Below, one piece after another: positions 1 through 13,680 of a stretch of DNA of 64,000 bases; position 1 is the stretch's first letter, and each line of letters opens with the position of its first letter. The notes below the pieces were generated by a model. The model made no database searches and had not been told where the DNA came from. It worked only from the letters and a program-made list of their open reading frames with translations. The stretch is from Kryptolebias marmoratus. Its lineage: Eukaryota; Chordata; Actinopteri; Cyprinodontiformes; Rivulidae. Position numbers and translations under genes: made by a program. Location: positions 20,737,187 to 20,801,186 of the forward strand of contig NC_051451.1 of the NCBI RefSeq assembly GCF_001649575.2, given 5' to 3'.

Positions 1-3000
1 CTCCAGTTTTCAGTTCAGTTTAGAGGATTTAATGTTAACTGCAGGTGGGTTTCACTCTTTTTCTTTATCTTTGCACCTTTCTGTCCTCAATACAGCCTTG
101 CTTTGTGTTAAAACAGTTCTCCTTGTCAGTAGAGTTCATACCCTAATTTTATCTCAGACTTCTGTTATTGCTAAGCCTTGTTTTTTTTCTTCTTCAAACA
201 TGTCTCCTTCTGTCTCTCTGCCTCCCTTGTCCCATCTGTCACTTGATGTCCGTGGTGGATGCATCTATTTGTCTTGCTTACTCTCTCATTCTCTGACATA
301 AACATGACTCTTTCAGAGTGTCTGCACTCTTTTCCGCTTTGCAACAATAAAACTGACAAAGGAGAGTTATGAAGCACCGTATTTTTCCTCTTGTGATGTA
401 CTGTTTCCAAGTATATCTATTACGCAGCTCAAAATTCTGTCTTTTCAGGATTTTAACTCATGCTTCTGTCTGGGCTGGCTATGGTGAGTTTGGAGATGTT
501 TCTGGTGTTCTGCTTGGTAACACTTTATGAAGATTGATTTCTCCAGCCACTTTCTTTCTAAACAACACCTCTTCTCAGATCTATTAAAACAGAAGCTTCT
601 TTAATATGTCCTATGCTGTTGTGAAATCACAGCAATTTACTGAGTGAGGAGTTGTTGGTCATTCAATATGTACTCCAATATCCAGTCTGTTATTTAGAGG
701 GATGACTAATGTTAGGACAATTTTAGTATAACTCCAACCACTACAGTTTGAATGTCTGCTCGACCTAAATTTAAAATCAGTTTAAAGTCAGTAGGGGATA
801 AAATATTTCTCTATAAAATAAGTCAGCTCCTTGAGAAATCTATATGTCATCATTTGTCACTGTTTTCTTTTATGTGAACAGACCCAGTGTGTTTTTGACT
901 GAGTTCCTAATGTTGTGTAATAATATTGTAATCTGTTGAAGGTGGTTAGGCAGAACTTCCCAGCATGCCTTGCTGGTGCATTCCTGTTTAGGACAATGAC
1001 GATTAGTTTGTTTACTTTTCCTGTTAGCGTTCACTTAAATTGATGTTATGGTTGGTGGCAGTTGCCATATAAGCAAACACTCTGTTGAACCATGAGTGAT
1101 GTTTGGCGTCACCCGGACGGATGTTGTTTGGGGTGTTTAAAGTTAATCAATGAAGTCCCCTATAAATACAGGAAACTTTTTAGGTTGTAGCAGCTGCATT
1201 GAAGCCTGTGCCAGTGAAGTTAGTTTGTTAGAATCATATTTGCTACAACACAAAGGGACATCAGCATGTGACACTGTTTACAAATGCTTGGAAAAGAAGT
1301 TTGACAATGACACCAAACATCAAATTCATCATAGTGTTGTAACTACAACATAGAAAATACTTTAATTTGTAAGTGTTTGCTAGAGTAACATTTGAAACAC
1401 TCCCTTTGATAAGTCCCTGATAAATACTTCTTTTTTGCAACTTTTAGCCCTCCTCTAACAATACACACAGAACTAGGACACCCCTAATCATTGGCATGAA
1501 CTTGCAAAACATAGGTGATAAAGAAAAGGATAAAATGTGTTTTACCCAAAGAATCTGGGTTCCTTTTTTTGTATTAATCTGCAGTTAATGTGAAATAATT
1601 GGTTCTTTTGAAATTGCAAATAATTAGCCTAATCAGTTGACCTATAAATCAAATGTAAAAGACATAATGTCTCTTTCAGAAATAACCTGTCCAAGCTCTT
1701 AATTTGCTTTTTGTTTAAGTATGTAGATTTATTTAATTGGTATTCCATCATTCATTTAATACCCTGCTGCATTTGTTTCTTTGTGTGAGGTTCTAAATAT
1801 AAATTCCTCATTAGAGGTTTTGCTGCAACAATTTGGCTTTGCCTGTTCTTGCTTCAATTGCAGTCTTTTCATCCTTAATTTATTATTGCTGCTGCTTTTC
1901 TCACTACGCCAACTAGTCTCTGACTTGTTTGCACGAGTTTGCTGTATGAACCGCAGACAAGGTAAGCTTCAGGGTTATTGAATACAGAAAGTTGTCTTGC
2001 TTCAACTCAAAAACAAAAGACAAAAAGAAAGGACAACAAAAGAAAGCTTCAAATGCAGTGTTATATCCTCAAGCACACTTTTATCTGACAAAGACCGTTC
2101 TGAACGCACTCCCCGTCCATTCCATTGCTTTCAATACAGAGAGACAACAAACAAGCATGCAGACATGCATCACAACACAGCCTGCAAGCATGCTCACAGC
2201 TACCTCATGGTAAATGCATGAAACATAACTGTTCTGTGTCACATTCTCTTTCGGATGGTGGTTATAAATGACTTTATATGTTACAAGGTATTGTTACAAT
2301 TCAGACCTGGTGTTCAACAAGCTCAACTCATACTTAATTTCTGCTTCATTGTCTCCCTTCTATGCATTGTTATACACACACTGTCAACACACATCTGACA
2401 GGAAAAATAAAATACAGAGCTAGGCTGCAACAGAACAAAAGACACAATATGTATTCATTTGGTGTTAGCTTAAAGTTTCAGCTCTGAGTCAATGATGTCT
2501 CATTTATTTAAAGGCCTGTTGTCTTAACTAGTCATTCTTTGTGTCTCTCTCACCTTTCAACTCTTTTTCAAGAAATCAAGAATGCATAATTTGACAAATG
2601 AGATAAGAAAAAAGACAGCTCCGAATTTATAAAAGGTAGGGCTAAGGGGCTATAACACAGGTTATAAAAGAATGCAAGGCATATAGTTTGCCAATATTTA
2701 TCAGATCCATTGAGAACATCATATTAAACAAAAATCCATGTGAGCCTTTAACAAAGGTTCTTGTGCTGCTTGTTTGGGCAGCTTTTGGTGCTAGCCTCAT
2801 AATTCAGATCAAAGTTGGTTCTATTATTAAAATGTTGCTGTAGGTTCTCAGTAATCCAGGACAAAGCTGTTTTAAAAGTTGAACTAAAGTTCTGACTATC
2901 CATAATTAGAACTATAGAATCCTTTGAGATAAAAAAGTGAAAAATATCTTCAAGAAATAAGAAAAGAAGTCCATTTGCTTAACCTCAGGATTTCTGCTTT

Positions 3001-3196
3001 CAGTTTTTGATGAACCTGGCTTGATTTTCAAATTTGTCACCACAATCATGATGACACTTTAAATTTCTGATGCAGTATTTAGTACTATATTCCTAATTTC
3101 TGTACAAAACCATAACTGTGGTGTTGTTCTTGAAATGTAGTGACAGTTGCTGCATTTGACTGACAATTCAAATGTCTATAGATCTGTTGTACCCAC
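1..3196 (-). other. zmat4: Probable terminal intron of zmat4; no exon recognised
   Basis: This is sequence downstream of the finger-4 exon. I searched the minus strand for a short terminal exon resembling the Leu-Lys-Asn-Lys end of vertebrate ZMAT4 and found none behind an acceptor. If the gene instead reads through to the TAG at 3085-3087, the first AATAAA downstream on the minus strand is at 2503-2508 and this would be 3' UTR. The open frames here are short, overlapping on both strands and resemble nothing I know. Confidence 0.45.
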
Positions 3197-3293
3197 TTGT
3201 TCTGGTGTTTGGAGCCCTGGAGGTGTGCATGGTACTGCTCGATGGAGTTGAGGACCACACTGCAGACATTGCATGAGTAACTACTGCGCAACC
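3197..3293 (-). CDS. zmat4: zmat4 coding exon with zinc finger 4 (last visible)
   Basis: This exon encodes residues 214-245 of the model, completing a split Gly codon. The acceptor is a pyrimidine-rich stretch ending in CCAG, and phase 1 matches the previous exon. Finger 4 is Cys221-x2-Cys224-x12-His237-x5-His243, in the context [16 protein letters not shown], which is very close to vertebrate ZMAT4. I place the exon end at 3197, before the donor GTGGGT, in phase 2. The human protein leaves this motif for a short tail (TNLKNK), which needs a tiny further exon. Without splicing, the frame continues for 37 low-similarity codons to TAG at 3085-3087. The finger is certain; the 3' boundary is inferred. 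ZMAT4 is a poorly characterised nuclear protein of a family whose U1-like fingers are associated with RNA or DNA binding. Confidence 0.85.
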
Positions 3294-3902
3294 CTGGAAG
3301 GAGACAAACACACAACCATGCAGAGGTTACCATGAGGGAAACTTTGAGGTGCAGAGTTCATAAAAACCCTTAAACGCCATTGTCATCATTATTATCAGCC
3401 AAATCCCAAACACGTCGGAATGAGGCCAATATGAGCAACAATAAAAATATGAACTGAAACTAAGTTATTTTTACTCTCTGCAGTGCGGAGTAATTTTCCT
3501 AATTAGAGTGCATCTGGAAAGAGATCTGATTAGACTAATCATTAGCAGAAAACCAGCTACAGTTTTGGATCGTTAGATTAGTACTTCCGTTTTTCTAGTG
3601 CCTGAATATGTGTGTGTGTGTGTAAGGGTGCCTTTTTGAAACTTGAACTTGAGCAGGGTTCAGCAGAAGAATTAGGACGCTAAGAATAGAAAAAACAAAA
3701 CAGTGCAGTCGATTGTGCGCTTGTCTTCTGCTGCGAACGGCTGTGTGTGCATCTTTCTTGTGGCGATGAATGCATGCTTTTAAATGGTGCAGCTCAGACA
3801 CAGATGTTAACTAATTAGAGGGTTTGCAGGTGGTCGCGTTGAACACCCCAAAATAGATAAATTTGGTGATACTGACAGATTGGGTTGAAGAGACATTTGG
3901 AG

Positions 3903-3924
3903 GTGTGTGTGTGTGTGTGTGTGT

Positions 3925-3960
<36 letters not shown>
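3903..3960. repeat. TG/CA dinucleotide microsatellite
   Basis: About 29 TG units with one GG interruption near 3926, followed by a run of seven G. An open frame of repeated His-Thr on the minus strand here is only the translation of the repeat. Confidence 0.95.
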
Positions 3961-3963
<3 letters not shown>

Positions 3964-5689
3964 GGGGTAACGATTAAGTAGAACGGAGGAAAAGGGAAAT
4001 TTCCAGAGAAAAATAGGATGTGTGTATACAGAGACAGAAGAGGAGACAAATAATGAGTTGTTGGCATAGCAGCACAGATTCTAAAAATGTCTGTCTTTCA
4101 TAAGGGCAGAGGAAGCAGAGAAAATGCTTTCTATGTCAACGAAGACAGGGCGATCAGCAATGTGGCATAATTGTCTGTGTAATCATGGTCAGAGATGCAA
4201 TGAAGTGTTTTTTTTCAGCTCTCTAACAGTTTACACAAAAATATAAGTACTGGAGTTTAAAGAGATCAGAAATTATCCTCCATGAGACTTCAGGGTTATA
4301 TGGCAAAACCTGGCTGTCAACAACCCTCCATCTTGTTGGTGCTTTTTGTATTTTTGGAAATTTTTTGGAGTGTAAAACCCATGATGAGTGCAGCAAGTGG
4401 AATTGGGTGTGTTCTCTTGTGTGTGGCTGCCCTTTCCTCTGCTGTCATTACTGTCTTTGAGATTTATGACTCGACTGTGTATTCTGTCACCTCCCGACCT
4501 TCTGTGGCGGTAATTGGTAAAGAACCATGTTAGAAGATGAAGTTGTAATACAGTCAGAAGTGGTGGGAGGTCATTTACACTAGGCTGGGGCTGCATAATG
4601 TTGCATATCTACTTCATGTTGCCTCAAGAGTTGCTCTGGCTGTGACAGGGGTGATTAAAGACAAGCAGTCACTAAAAGAAGGCACGACTGAATTAACAGC
4701 CTGGAGTAAGCGCAGTTTTCTCCTAAATGTTGATATTTTGCAGCTATTAGGAGCTAATAACTAAGTCTGTGTGTGCATGAAAGAGAATCTAAAAAAAGAA
4801 ATGATCCATATTCTGCCAAAACGTCATTACTTCTGTTCTCTCTAAATGAAACAGGATGCTAATTGGAGAAGAGGTAATTTGTGAAAAAAAGTCTTATTAT
4901 TGCTATTCTGTCTCTTCTTTGTAATATTATACTGCTGCAAGGATTACACAAAGATATATATATATAAAATGCTGTATGTGTATGTGTGGACAGATTTTCT
5001 TTTTTATCCTGATAGATTTGTCACCTCTCCACTTCCTGTCTGAGTAGCACTGTTGTGCAATATGCTGTTGCTTTATGTCAAAGCCAGTTGTCTAAACACA
5101 AGCACAACACAAACACACAAAATCGAACAGACAATAACTGGTTCTGGTGTTCAGAATTATGGTGTGTAAGTTCTGGCCTAAAACCACGGTGGGCCCTAAT
5201 CCATGCTAATTACATGCAGTGAAAGTGTGCGTGTAAAGAGAGCAACAACACACAGCTCAGGGTTGGGAATATATCTCTTTTTTGTTAGCATGAGCAGTAT
5301 TTGTGAGGGTGTTTTAAGTCTTGTTAATTACACAAGAAGATATGCCAGGGTGAGAAAAAAGAGGCGGTGAGATGAGCTAAGGCAGTGGGTGAGGGGTTGC
5401 GACTGTTGTTTCATGTGCAGAGCCTTCTAGCGCTGCAACAACCCCTTCTTTGGAGTTGCATTAATGCCCGTGTAAAAAGTAATCTGCAACATTTTGTGCT
5501 CAGAAAATCAAAAAATTATTATATTATATTAGAATATAATATTTGTAATTAAACGCCAATTATTATATGAAATAACACATATCACTTGCAGCCTTTCATG
5601 CTAGAGTTTTAAACTAAGATCATGATTAAACTTTGAAAATAATGTTATGCGTAATCTTATACCATATTGGCTGAAATATTGGGGATTAT

Positions 5690-5925
5690 ATTAGTTGTCA
5701 TGCTCAAAGTATGTGTTGTGAATGACTCTCAGCTTCTACCACATTAAACTGTAGCTCAGTATTTATAAAATTAAGTGTGTTAAAGCCATCTGTGTGTTGG
5801 CTAATGCCAATTATCTATGGTGGCCATGTTGAATTGGATTGACTTCAAAGGTTGATCAGTTGTAGATGTAAAGCCAATGATTACTTTCTGAAAGTTTTAA
5901 TTAAAATTCATCTAAAGGGTGATGA
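5690..5925 (-). repeat. R1 dispersed repeat copy, minus orientation
   Basis: In reverse complement it shares the order of motifs seen in the other copies: 'ttaatgaaa', 'tcagaaagtaatca', 'acatctacaactgatcaac', 'ccaattcaacatggcc' and 'gtagctgagagtcattc'. It is diverged and truncated. Confidence 0.7.
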
Positions 5926-8900
5926 TATATTCTGGAACCAGACAGGAATACAGCCACACATGCATGGGATAAAACATTATCTTCTGCCTTCACTTTTCAG
6001 TGGTGGGTGTTAATGGGGTTGTTGCACAGAAATTGTACTCACTTTATGGTAAACTTTTTACTTGATCTTCCACAACATTATTGTTTCTGTTAGGAAGATA
6101 GTATTTGTAGTGTGTTCTATTTAGAAGCTGTCAGTGCAAAAACTGTTATGTGTCTCTGCAGTATTTCAGGTACCACTTAGTACTGACAATTTTGTCTTAC
6201 CTGATTGCAGTTGATTAGAAAGCAATGTAGACTTACGTAGTAGACTTTCGTTTTTATTTTCTTCTAGGTTTATGGAGCTCTTACCATTTCAGGAAATTTG
6301 GATTGTAGTACCCAATGAGTGTGCCATGCAATCTGAAAGTCTAAAAATGACCCACATTAGAAAAGAAAGTCATTGAAACTGGATCAAAACCGGCAGTGTG
6401 CAAAGGCTTGACACTGCTTCTCTTAGGAAAACAGTTCAACACTGAGTCAGAGTGAATCCAAGTGGAATTTTACCAGCTAACTTCGAAGAACTTAAAGAAA
6501 CTCAAATTAATTTTGCAGTCGATGTGACAGAAAGTGCAAACACCATCTGTTTCAAACAATAGAAATGGAAACCATAAAGGGAAACTAGGCTGATTTTAAT
6601 TCGGTCAAAATCAAAACGTATCCAATTCAATTTGATTCCCAGTATGAATAATTACTGAGTCAGTTAATTTAGAGTAGCCAGCTTTCATATGAATAAATAA
6701 ATAATAACATGTTAGAGCTAGCACATGAGACTGGTATAAGAAAAGCTTTACATATAAACAGAAAAGGGCATAGATTAAAACATAATCTTAAAATCTGTTG
6801 AATTATGACCATATTATGACTGATTTTTAATCAGACGATAAATTTAGTTAGACCCAATTCTTAAGGGAACAATCTTCATGAGTGATTACTTTAAAATAAT
6901 ACAAAAAAGGTATTGAGATTAATGCCCAACACAATAATCTACACAGCCTGCAGCTGATCACCAGCGTGTATGTAAGTGATGTGCGGCTGTGTCACAGGGA
7001 GTGCTATCTCATGGGAACTGAGGCCATCTCTGTCCCAGAACTCAGGCGCAGTCATCAATTACACACAGTTTTCTCTCCACTTCAGTACCAAACCCTCTCA
7101 GGTCCTCGCACACAAACATACACACACAGGCAGACAGACACAATCCCATCCTAGACGCTTATCTCACTGCTTCTACTTCTTTACTCAATCTCCAGGGAGA
7201 AAAGACAAAGTGCAGAGCTTGTCTTGAGGGGATTCTACTCCTGTTGTGATTTATGTAAAGACACGGGCAAGTCAGCTGGGCTCCAGCACCTCAAAAGGGG
7301 CCACACCCTCTGTGACTCTCTTGCCCTCCTATGTAAGTCATCTCCCAGGATTTTAGTGTGATTTTAGTTATGGATAACATTCCCCTTAAGTCTTGTGTGG
7401 TCATCTGCATAAGATAAATACTAAAAGTAAGAAGTGGCTTCCATATAAATACTGGGCTTATTTTGGGAAATGTTTTGCTTGTGCACAAAGGAGACAGGAC
7501 AGAATAATTAGGGTACAGGAAAAGGTCAGCAATATTAATAGGACAAATGATTCAAAGAAGGTGGATTCTTTGAAAGAGGAAAATTGTGAGTATATTATTC
7601 ACAACACCATGTAGGGAGCTAATGAAGATGACTGATGAGACATGACAGCAAATTGGAGCTCGTCGTGGGGGCACACACACAAAACAAACACAAAAACAAC
7701 CAACAAAGCGACAAGACAGAATGCAACAGCAGGAAAGGTGAAGTAAAAAAAAAGACAGTCCCACGAAGGGAGAAAGTAAAAGGACAGAGATAAATCTACG
7801 CTTGACTAGGATTGAATTTCTCATTACCCCCCTGCCCCCATCCCCCGCCACCACCCTGTCTGCATCAGCTCAGCAGCCGCCTCACCTTTGACCCTTCTTC
7901 TGAGATCTACTCAGCACACCTGTGACTTCCCACCTCACACCTGAAGTGGTGAGAAAAGCCAATCAGATGTGAGAATTTGACACCACTGGAAATGTGTCTG
8001 AAATAAACAACCAAAGAGTGCTGTCAATAAGAGTCATGCTATGATGAGCAAAGTGTTTTGGGACTAAAGGCAATAGAAAAACCACTTGATTGATGGCAGA
8101 TATTATATAATATGTCATATCTTTTCATTTCCATTTTAAAGTAAACTTGAAATAAAGCTTGCAGGGAAGCATCACTCTTCACTAAATCTGAAAATATAAA
8201 AAAAAACTTGACTGCTAAATATTTATAAATGCATATATTATATTGTGTTTGGTCAAAATAATGAAAAATAGCTTAAGTTCTGGGATCTGGGTCACAGTAT
8301 GTGGATGGAGGACGATATCTAACATGACACTTTTAAAGCCTCTGAGCCACTGTAGGCGGCAACATGATTCATGCTTTTAATATGATTGGCTTCTTGAGAT
8401 GATGGTGTGTGTCATGGCACCTGGAGCACGCAGTGATCAGCGCAGCTTTGGCTCTCTGAGGATTTGCATGTGCTTGGCGGCGGCTGTGTAATGTTTGCCA
8501 CGAGTGCATAGAACTTGTATTGTGCGTGCTGCAGCACAATGATGTTAGATGGTATCACCCAAAAAAAATGTGAAAGCACTTTTTGTGCCAAATACTATTT
8601 GTTATTTCTTTAAAAGACCCCTCTGGCAGAGATTTGTATGAATGCATGCAAATCTATGCCTCCTTTCTGCTACATTTGTGCAAGGAAGTGTTTGTGTGGG
8701 AGAAAGGAGAGAAATAAAGAGTGTGAGAAAGACACAGAATTTAAAGCCCAGGACTCACCATGACAACTGTATTTAATGTCAGTTTTACAAATGAACATAA
8801 AGAAGAATTTATTTTACTTTTGACCCACTTACTTGTAATTTTGTGTGGGACTTATGCTCCAACCCTCATCATTAATATTACTATGGTGTTATACAAATCT

Positions 8901-10476
8901 GATTTTTTTACACTATGCAGGGTTTTAACAGCTAAGTAAGATATGCAATGCCAAAATAGGTTCTACTTTTTTTTTCGTACACATTGCAAAGTTTGCACTA
9001 ACAAGTGGGAAAGCTGTGCAGTAATGTTAACAGACAGCCGACATAAAAAGTTAAGACTATAGAATCACAAGATGTGTCAAAAGTTGGCTGCAAATAACAG
9101 CTAATTACAGTGAGAAAATGATTTGCTTTGCTTACTGGATGATTATTGAGGAAGTTATGGTCTATGGGGTTTTAGTGTTGGGCATGTTTTTTTTTTTTGT
9201 CTAGTTTCAGTTTTTGTATGTAAAAAATGTGGTTTGCCATTTTGGATTTCTGTTTTTTTCTGCAGTGTTATATGTCCCTGTTGTTCTGACTTACACTGAA
9301 CTTCCTTCAGATGGCCAAGTTACTTCTTCTCTGCTTCTTTACAGCTCACTTACACCACCCAATTAGTTCTTCAAGTTTATAGATTATTTTGTTTTCCTTT
9401 AATGTGGGTCTGTGTTCCCATTTTAGACAAATTCAATTTTACCTGGTTTTCAGTTTTTCTCTTCCCTGTAGTATCACTTCAGGCTTTGTTTCTAGAAAAC
9501 AAAAAGCCAATGGTTTTCGAGACCTATCAAGTCTAGTCTGACTAGTATGTCTTTATCTAACTAGTCACTGTAAGGTCACTATCACAGTACACGAATGCTC
9601 CAGTCAAGAATGCTTAAAAAAACCCACTAATATATTATACAATTTCTCACTTTTTAACCCATAAAAAGAGTAAATTGGCTAAATAAACGGATATGTACCA
9701 TATAACTTTCCTGAATGACAGTAGTGCTTTTGACCACCAAGCCAGCATAGCAAACAGTAGAACATTATGTAAATTACGCCTATTGAGAGTGAAAATGTGC
9801 ATAAGGCAACATTATCTTCGTAACATAATAGTAGTATTGAGAAGACATTATGCTGCTGAAAGCCTGCAGCTGCTGGGTGGGTCTAAAAGCCTGGTAATTT
9901 CCTCCTTTTTCCACATAGAAACAAAAACCATCGACACCGCATACCCAAAGATAATTAGGTAGCACACAAACTGGTTAACTAATCTCAATTTAAACTATAC
10001 ATTATTCCTAAATTATACATTATTATCAGACCATAAAAAATATCAAAATGTCAAAAACAGGATTTCACAAGTGACTGACCTTGACTGCTTGCAAGGGCAT
10101 GTAAGAATATATTATTGATGTTGTCTGGCAGTTTATATATTTTTTATTCTAATTAAAATTCCTCACCGTTGAGTGGATGGTAGTGAACTTGACATCATTA
10201 GTATTACTATTACTATAAACAGGAAAAGATTACTTTTAAAATGAGAGTTGGCACTAGTGCTACTTTTATCTGTGTTTAACTGGTGTGATTTACATCAGTA
10301 TGACATTTGTGAAATGTATACCACATTGACAGCCATACAGTGTGAAACATTTCACCACTCACTCTGCCACAAATCTTGCATTTGATCACCCAATTGACCT
10401 CCTTCCTCCGACAAAGTCACAGCACCTTTGTGACCTTTATCCATTACTGAGTTGAATTTAGGTTTGAGGTGCTGAC

Positions 10477-10734
10477 CTGTGCTCTCTGTGGCATCCAGAC
10501 TGTCTGCTAGCTGCTCCAGGAGGCGTGCCCTGGCTGCATTCCTGCGGTGTTTCTTCCCCTCGTAGTGCTGCTGGGCCATCAGTGGGTTGTTGAACCAGGC
10601 TCCACACAGGCAGCAATACTTCCCAGCCTCTCTGCCACCATTTCCACTGATCTCTGCTGTGGGCCACGGTAAGGTGGGCGGGGGAGGCGGGCACGCCGAG
10701 GGGTCTGAGGTGAGCGGGGTGGAAGGTGAGGAAT
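10477..10734 (-). CDS. zmat4: zmat4 coding exon with zinc finger 3 and Pro-rich linker
   Basis: This 258 nt exon encodes residues 128-213 and is phase 1 at both ends. The acceptor is a C run ending in CAG and the donor is ACAG|GTCAGC. It starts with a Ser/Thr/Pro-rich linker (residues 128-165, including five consecutive prolines). Finger 3 follows: Cys168-x2-Cys171-x12-His184-x5-His190, in the highly conserved context [19 protein letters not shown] basic helix-like segment ([13 protein letters not shown]) comes after it. The linker between fingers 2 and 3 is roughly 18 residues longer than in human ZMAT4 as I remember it. Because both ends share a phase, skipping this exon would keep the frame and remove finger 3. 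Confidence 0.95.
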
Positions 10735-13249
10735 CTGGGGGATGAAGTGAAAAGAGAGTTGAAAAGCAGGCGGTGCAGGATAGAAGAATTAGGAAGCGAA
10801 GCAAGGGGAAGAAAAGGGAGCATAAAGCTGAATATTAATCTTAATTCAAATGCAAATTGAGGTTTAATGAAAAAATGACAGAATGAAAATATTTTCATGA
10901 AATTATTACACTGATATGAAGATCTGATTCATTCACAGAGAATCCCACGTTTTTATTCTAACTGATGAAACCTCACAGGCTAGCCTGCTCTCACATTGAA
11001 AGGCTCTAAATGTAATGTCTACATTATACTCATCAAGTCTGCCTGCAAATAGATCACTGTGTCATATCTGTGGAAATCAGATGAGATATGGAAAAGGCCC
11101 TTTGTGCACTGCGTTTCAGTCTGAGAAAACTGGCTTTCTGCTCTCATCTACTACACAGCTGAACCTTTCTATTTCATCTTTTTTTCAACGTCCCTTCTCT
11201 TCCCTCTCCTCTGAGGGAATGAAAAAAAGAGAGATGGCAGACTTCCAGGTGACCTGCTACTCATGACATGACACTGGTTACCATGGTGATTGCCCATTAA
11301 TAGCAAACGGGCACTGATGTGTCCACAGGACGTAGATGTGGCTCGCGCAGTGACGACTGCGTTTGTGTGTGTTTCTGTGGGTGTGTGGGTGTTTGGGTGG
11401 CTGACTGAATGTGTAATCCCATGAGAAAATGTGAGTGTATGTGTGCAAGAATGGAGTCCCAGAACAGCCTGCGTGCACACATAAGGTACAATACATGAAG
11501 GAAAAAAATAAAAATAAAAAAGGGAGGAGAAGGGGGGGTTAGGTCCACAGCCAGATTGTGTGAAAAGCTTATGATGCCAGATGGTAAGTCCAAATGTGCC
11601 AATTCACCCTCCACAATGTGTCAATAACTGTAGAGTCATACTGACTGTAACTACACCACCGCAAAGGCACACGTTTAGACATTTTATATCACAAACACAA
11701 GCCCACTCTCACGTGTTTTCAAGTGAAAATGAGTCACATCGCCTATTTCACACCAGCCACCAGCTCCCGACTAAGAGATGAAGAGCACGCATGAAATTTG
11801 GACCATCGACCACAAAGTGGTGATGTTTGGGAGCGAGTTTATCTTTAGTATGTGGGCCTGTGTTGACCTAACTCAATTCCTGTGATCTGATTGGCTGTTT
11901 ATACCTTGATGTGTCTTCGGGCTCTGTTCACATAGTTACTGTATCTATGGCTGTGTCTCTGCTCATCGCACCCACCACACCCACTCACATTTTTTGTCAT
12001 TCCACTTCATCTTCTCAGTTACAAAACTCAACCCGGTGTAACACTCATTTCTTTCATTTTTTATTAAGCTCCAAGACAGGACGGTCATCAAACCTGTGGT
12101 TGATATTTGTGTGTGTTTGTGTGTGCCCATGCATGATAGAAGCTCCTCAGCTCTGACAGGGATTTCTCTTCTCCATCCATTGTTTTCTCACTATTTCTCC
12201 TCTTCTGACTGTGATCTCTGTACATTGGAGCAGAAATAAATGTTTTTCATAGAGAGGGGCACAGGGAGTGTGTGTAATAGTGTGTGTGTGTAGTCAGAGG
12301 AAGTGCTGGTTTGAAGTATATAAGATGTGCTCAGGGGAGGAAACCAGTACCAGTACAGTGTTTGCTCTCTACCTGTCTGGAGTTTTTCCAACATACGTGA
12401 GTGTTGTCTTATCTTTCTTCAGTACATTAGAGTCCATCTTAACTGAGATGCAAGTGAATACATCAGTCATTTTGTCTGTGTGTGTGTGTGTTTCGCTGCC
12501 CATGTGCGCCCAAGTCTGTCAACTTGGCTGTGCATCTTTGGCTGAGCGCTCGTCTCAGAGAGCTCACAAAGGCTAGCTTTGACTTTAATCTCTCCTGAAA
12601 TCCTCTTCTTCTCTCCCAGGTCACTCTTCCTCTCCTTCTCTCTTCTTGTGCTTATTCTCTTGCATCTTTTCCTCCAGGTCCCACTGTCATAAAAACACGG
12701 AAATTCCACAGCAGCCGTGGTACAGAAGTGACAGTTTTTCCAAAGTAGGACAAAGTTTAGCTAAAGTCATTCACAGGCTTGATTGTAACACTCCATTTCG
12801 GAGCAGCAGTGTGCTTGGAGCTCTGTGGATTTTCTCTTTTCAATCCAATTTGTATCACTTTATGAAAAGCTTCCTTGAAGACAACTCCTCAGAACACACA
12901 CCTAAGAAAATGCTACTCAAACAGCCAACGGCATGCCTGGTAATCAATTGGTGGATGATTTTATTTGGCAAGAAAATTTCTTTTTAGTTCTTATTTGATC
13001 TTTATAAATGAAACATTGCCAGCATGCTTCCTCTTCAAAGCATTACATTTTGAACCTCTGGCGAATAAGCATTTCAGACACTTTTCCTTTTATCCTCGGG
13101 CTGGACGTTTTGACTGAATCATGCAAAACTTTACAAAACCAAAGGCTTTGAAAATCTTGCTGTTCCTGCAAAACTCAGATCATTTTTTTGTGTAGTCTGA
13201 AGTGACAATCTCTAAAAATCTAAACTAATTATTGCCTACTACTAAAAGC

Positions 13250-13500
13250 AACGGTGACGATGTTTTTGCCTGTCTGTTGTGTGTTCATTTGTCGGTAGAG
13301 TTTGAGAAATTACTCTTGAATCAGAGGATGGATTTTAATGAAATTTGCAGACAGTAATTATTAAAAGTACATATATAACTGTTTCAATTTTGGAGTTAAA
13401 CTGTTGCAAGATAGCTGCCACATCCAATTGACCTTAAAATACACAAAAATAACCAATTTTTACACATATTGATCTATGTGGTAGTTGCTGAGACCAATTC
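13250..13500 (+). repeat. R1 dispersed repeat copy
   Basis: It carries the R1 motif order: 'ttgcctgtctgttgtgt', 'ggattttaatgaaat', 'cagacagtaattatt', 'ttttggagtt', 'aagatagctgccac', 'caattgacctt' and 'gtggtagttgctgag'. It breaks off near 13500, where a second partial copy begins. Confidence 0.7.
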
Positions 13501-13680
13501 AACATTAACATTTTGAAGTCAACTGGTCCATCTGATTGCAAAATGACAGACATTAATGACACTTTCAGTAAGTAAACATTGAATTTACCTCTACAACTGA
13601 TTATCTTTTGAAGCAAAAGCAAATCAAGATGGCCAACACAGCCAACTTGCCTAAGAATAAAACTTATCCAGGTGGAAAGT
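13500..13680 (+). repeat. R1 dispersed repeat, second partial copy
   Basis: It contains 'gacactttcagtaagtaaac', 'ctacaactgattatctttt', 'atcaagatggccaacacagc' and 'caacttgcctaa'. These correspond to the middle of R1, directly after the preceding copy, so this is a tandem or nested arrangement. Confidence 0.6.

Larger units (their letters stand above)
3294..10476 (-). other. zmat4: zmat4 intron between finger-3 and finger-4 exons
   Basis: This 7.2 kb intron begins with GTCAGC on the minus strand and ends in CCAG. It contains a long TG microsatellite (3903-3960) and a minus-oriented R1 repeat copy (about 5690-5925). The 8380-8530 stretch has unusually high sequence complexity but no open frame. 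Nothing else was recognised. Confidence 0.85.

Noticed and set aside
2503..2508. AATAAA on the minus strand as the zmat4 poly(A) signal
   Set aside because: It is about 580 nt past a stop that is probably intronic read-through, and the motif is common in AT-rich DNA. It is kept only as an alternative.
3807..4067. Minus-strand open frame rich in His-Thr
   Set aside because: It is the translation of the TG/CA microsatellite, with no domain and no splice context.
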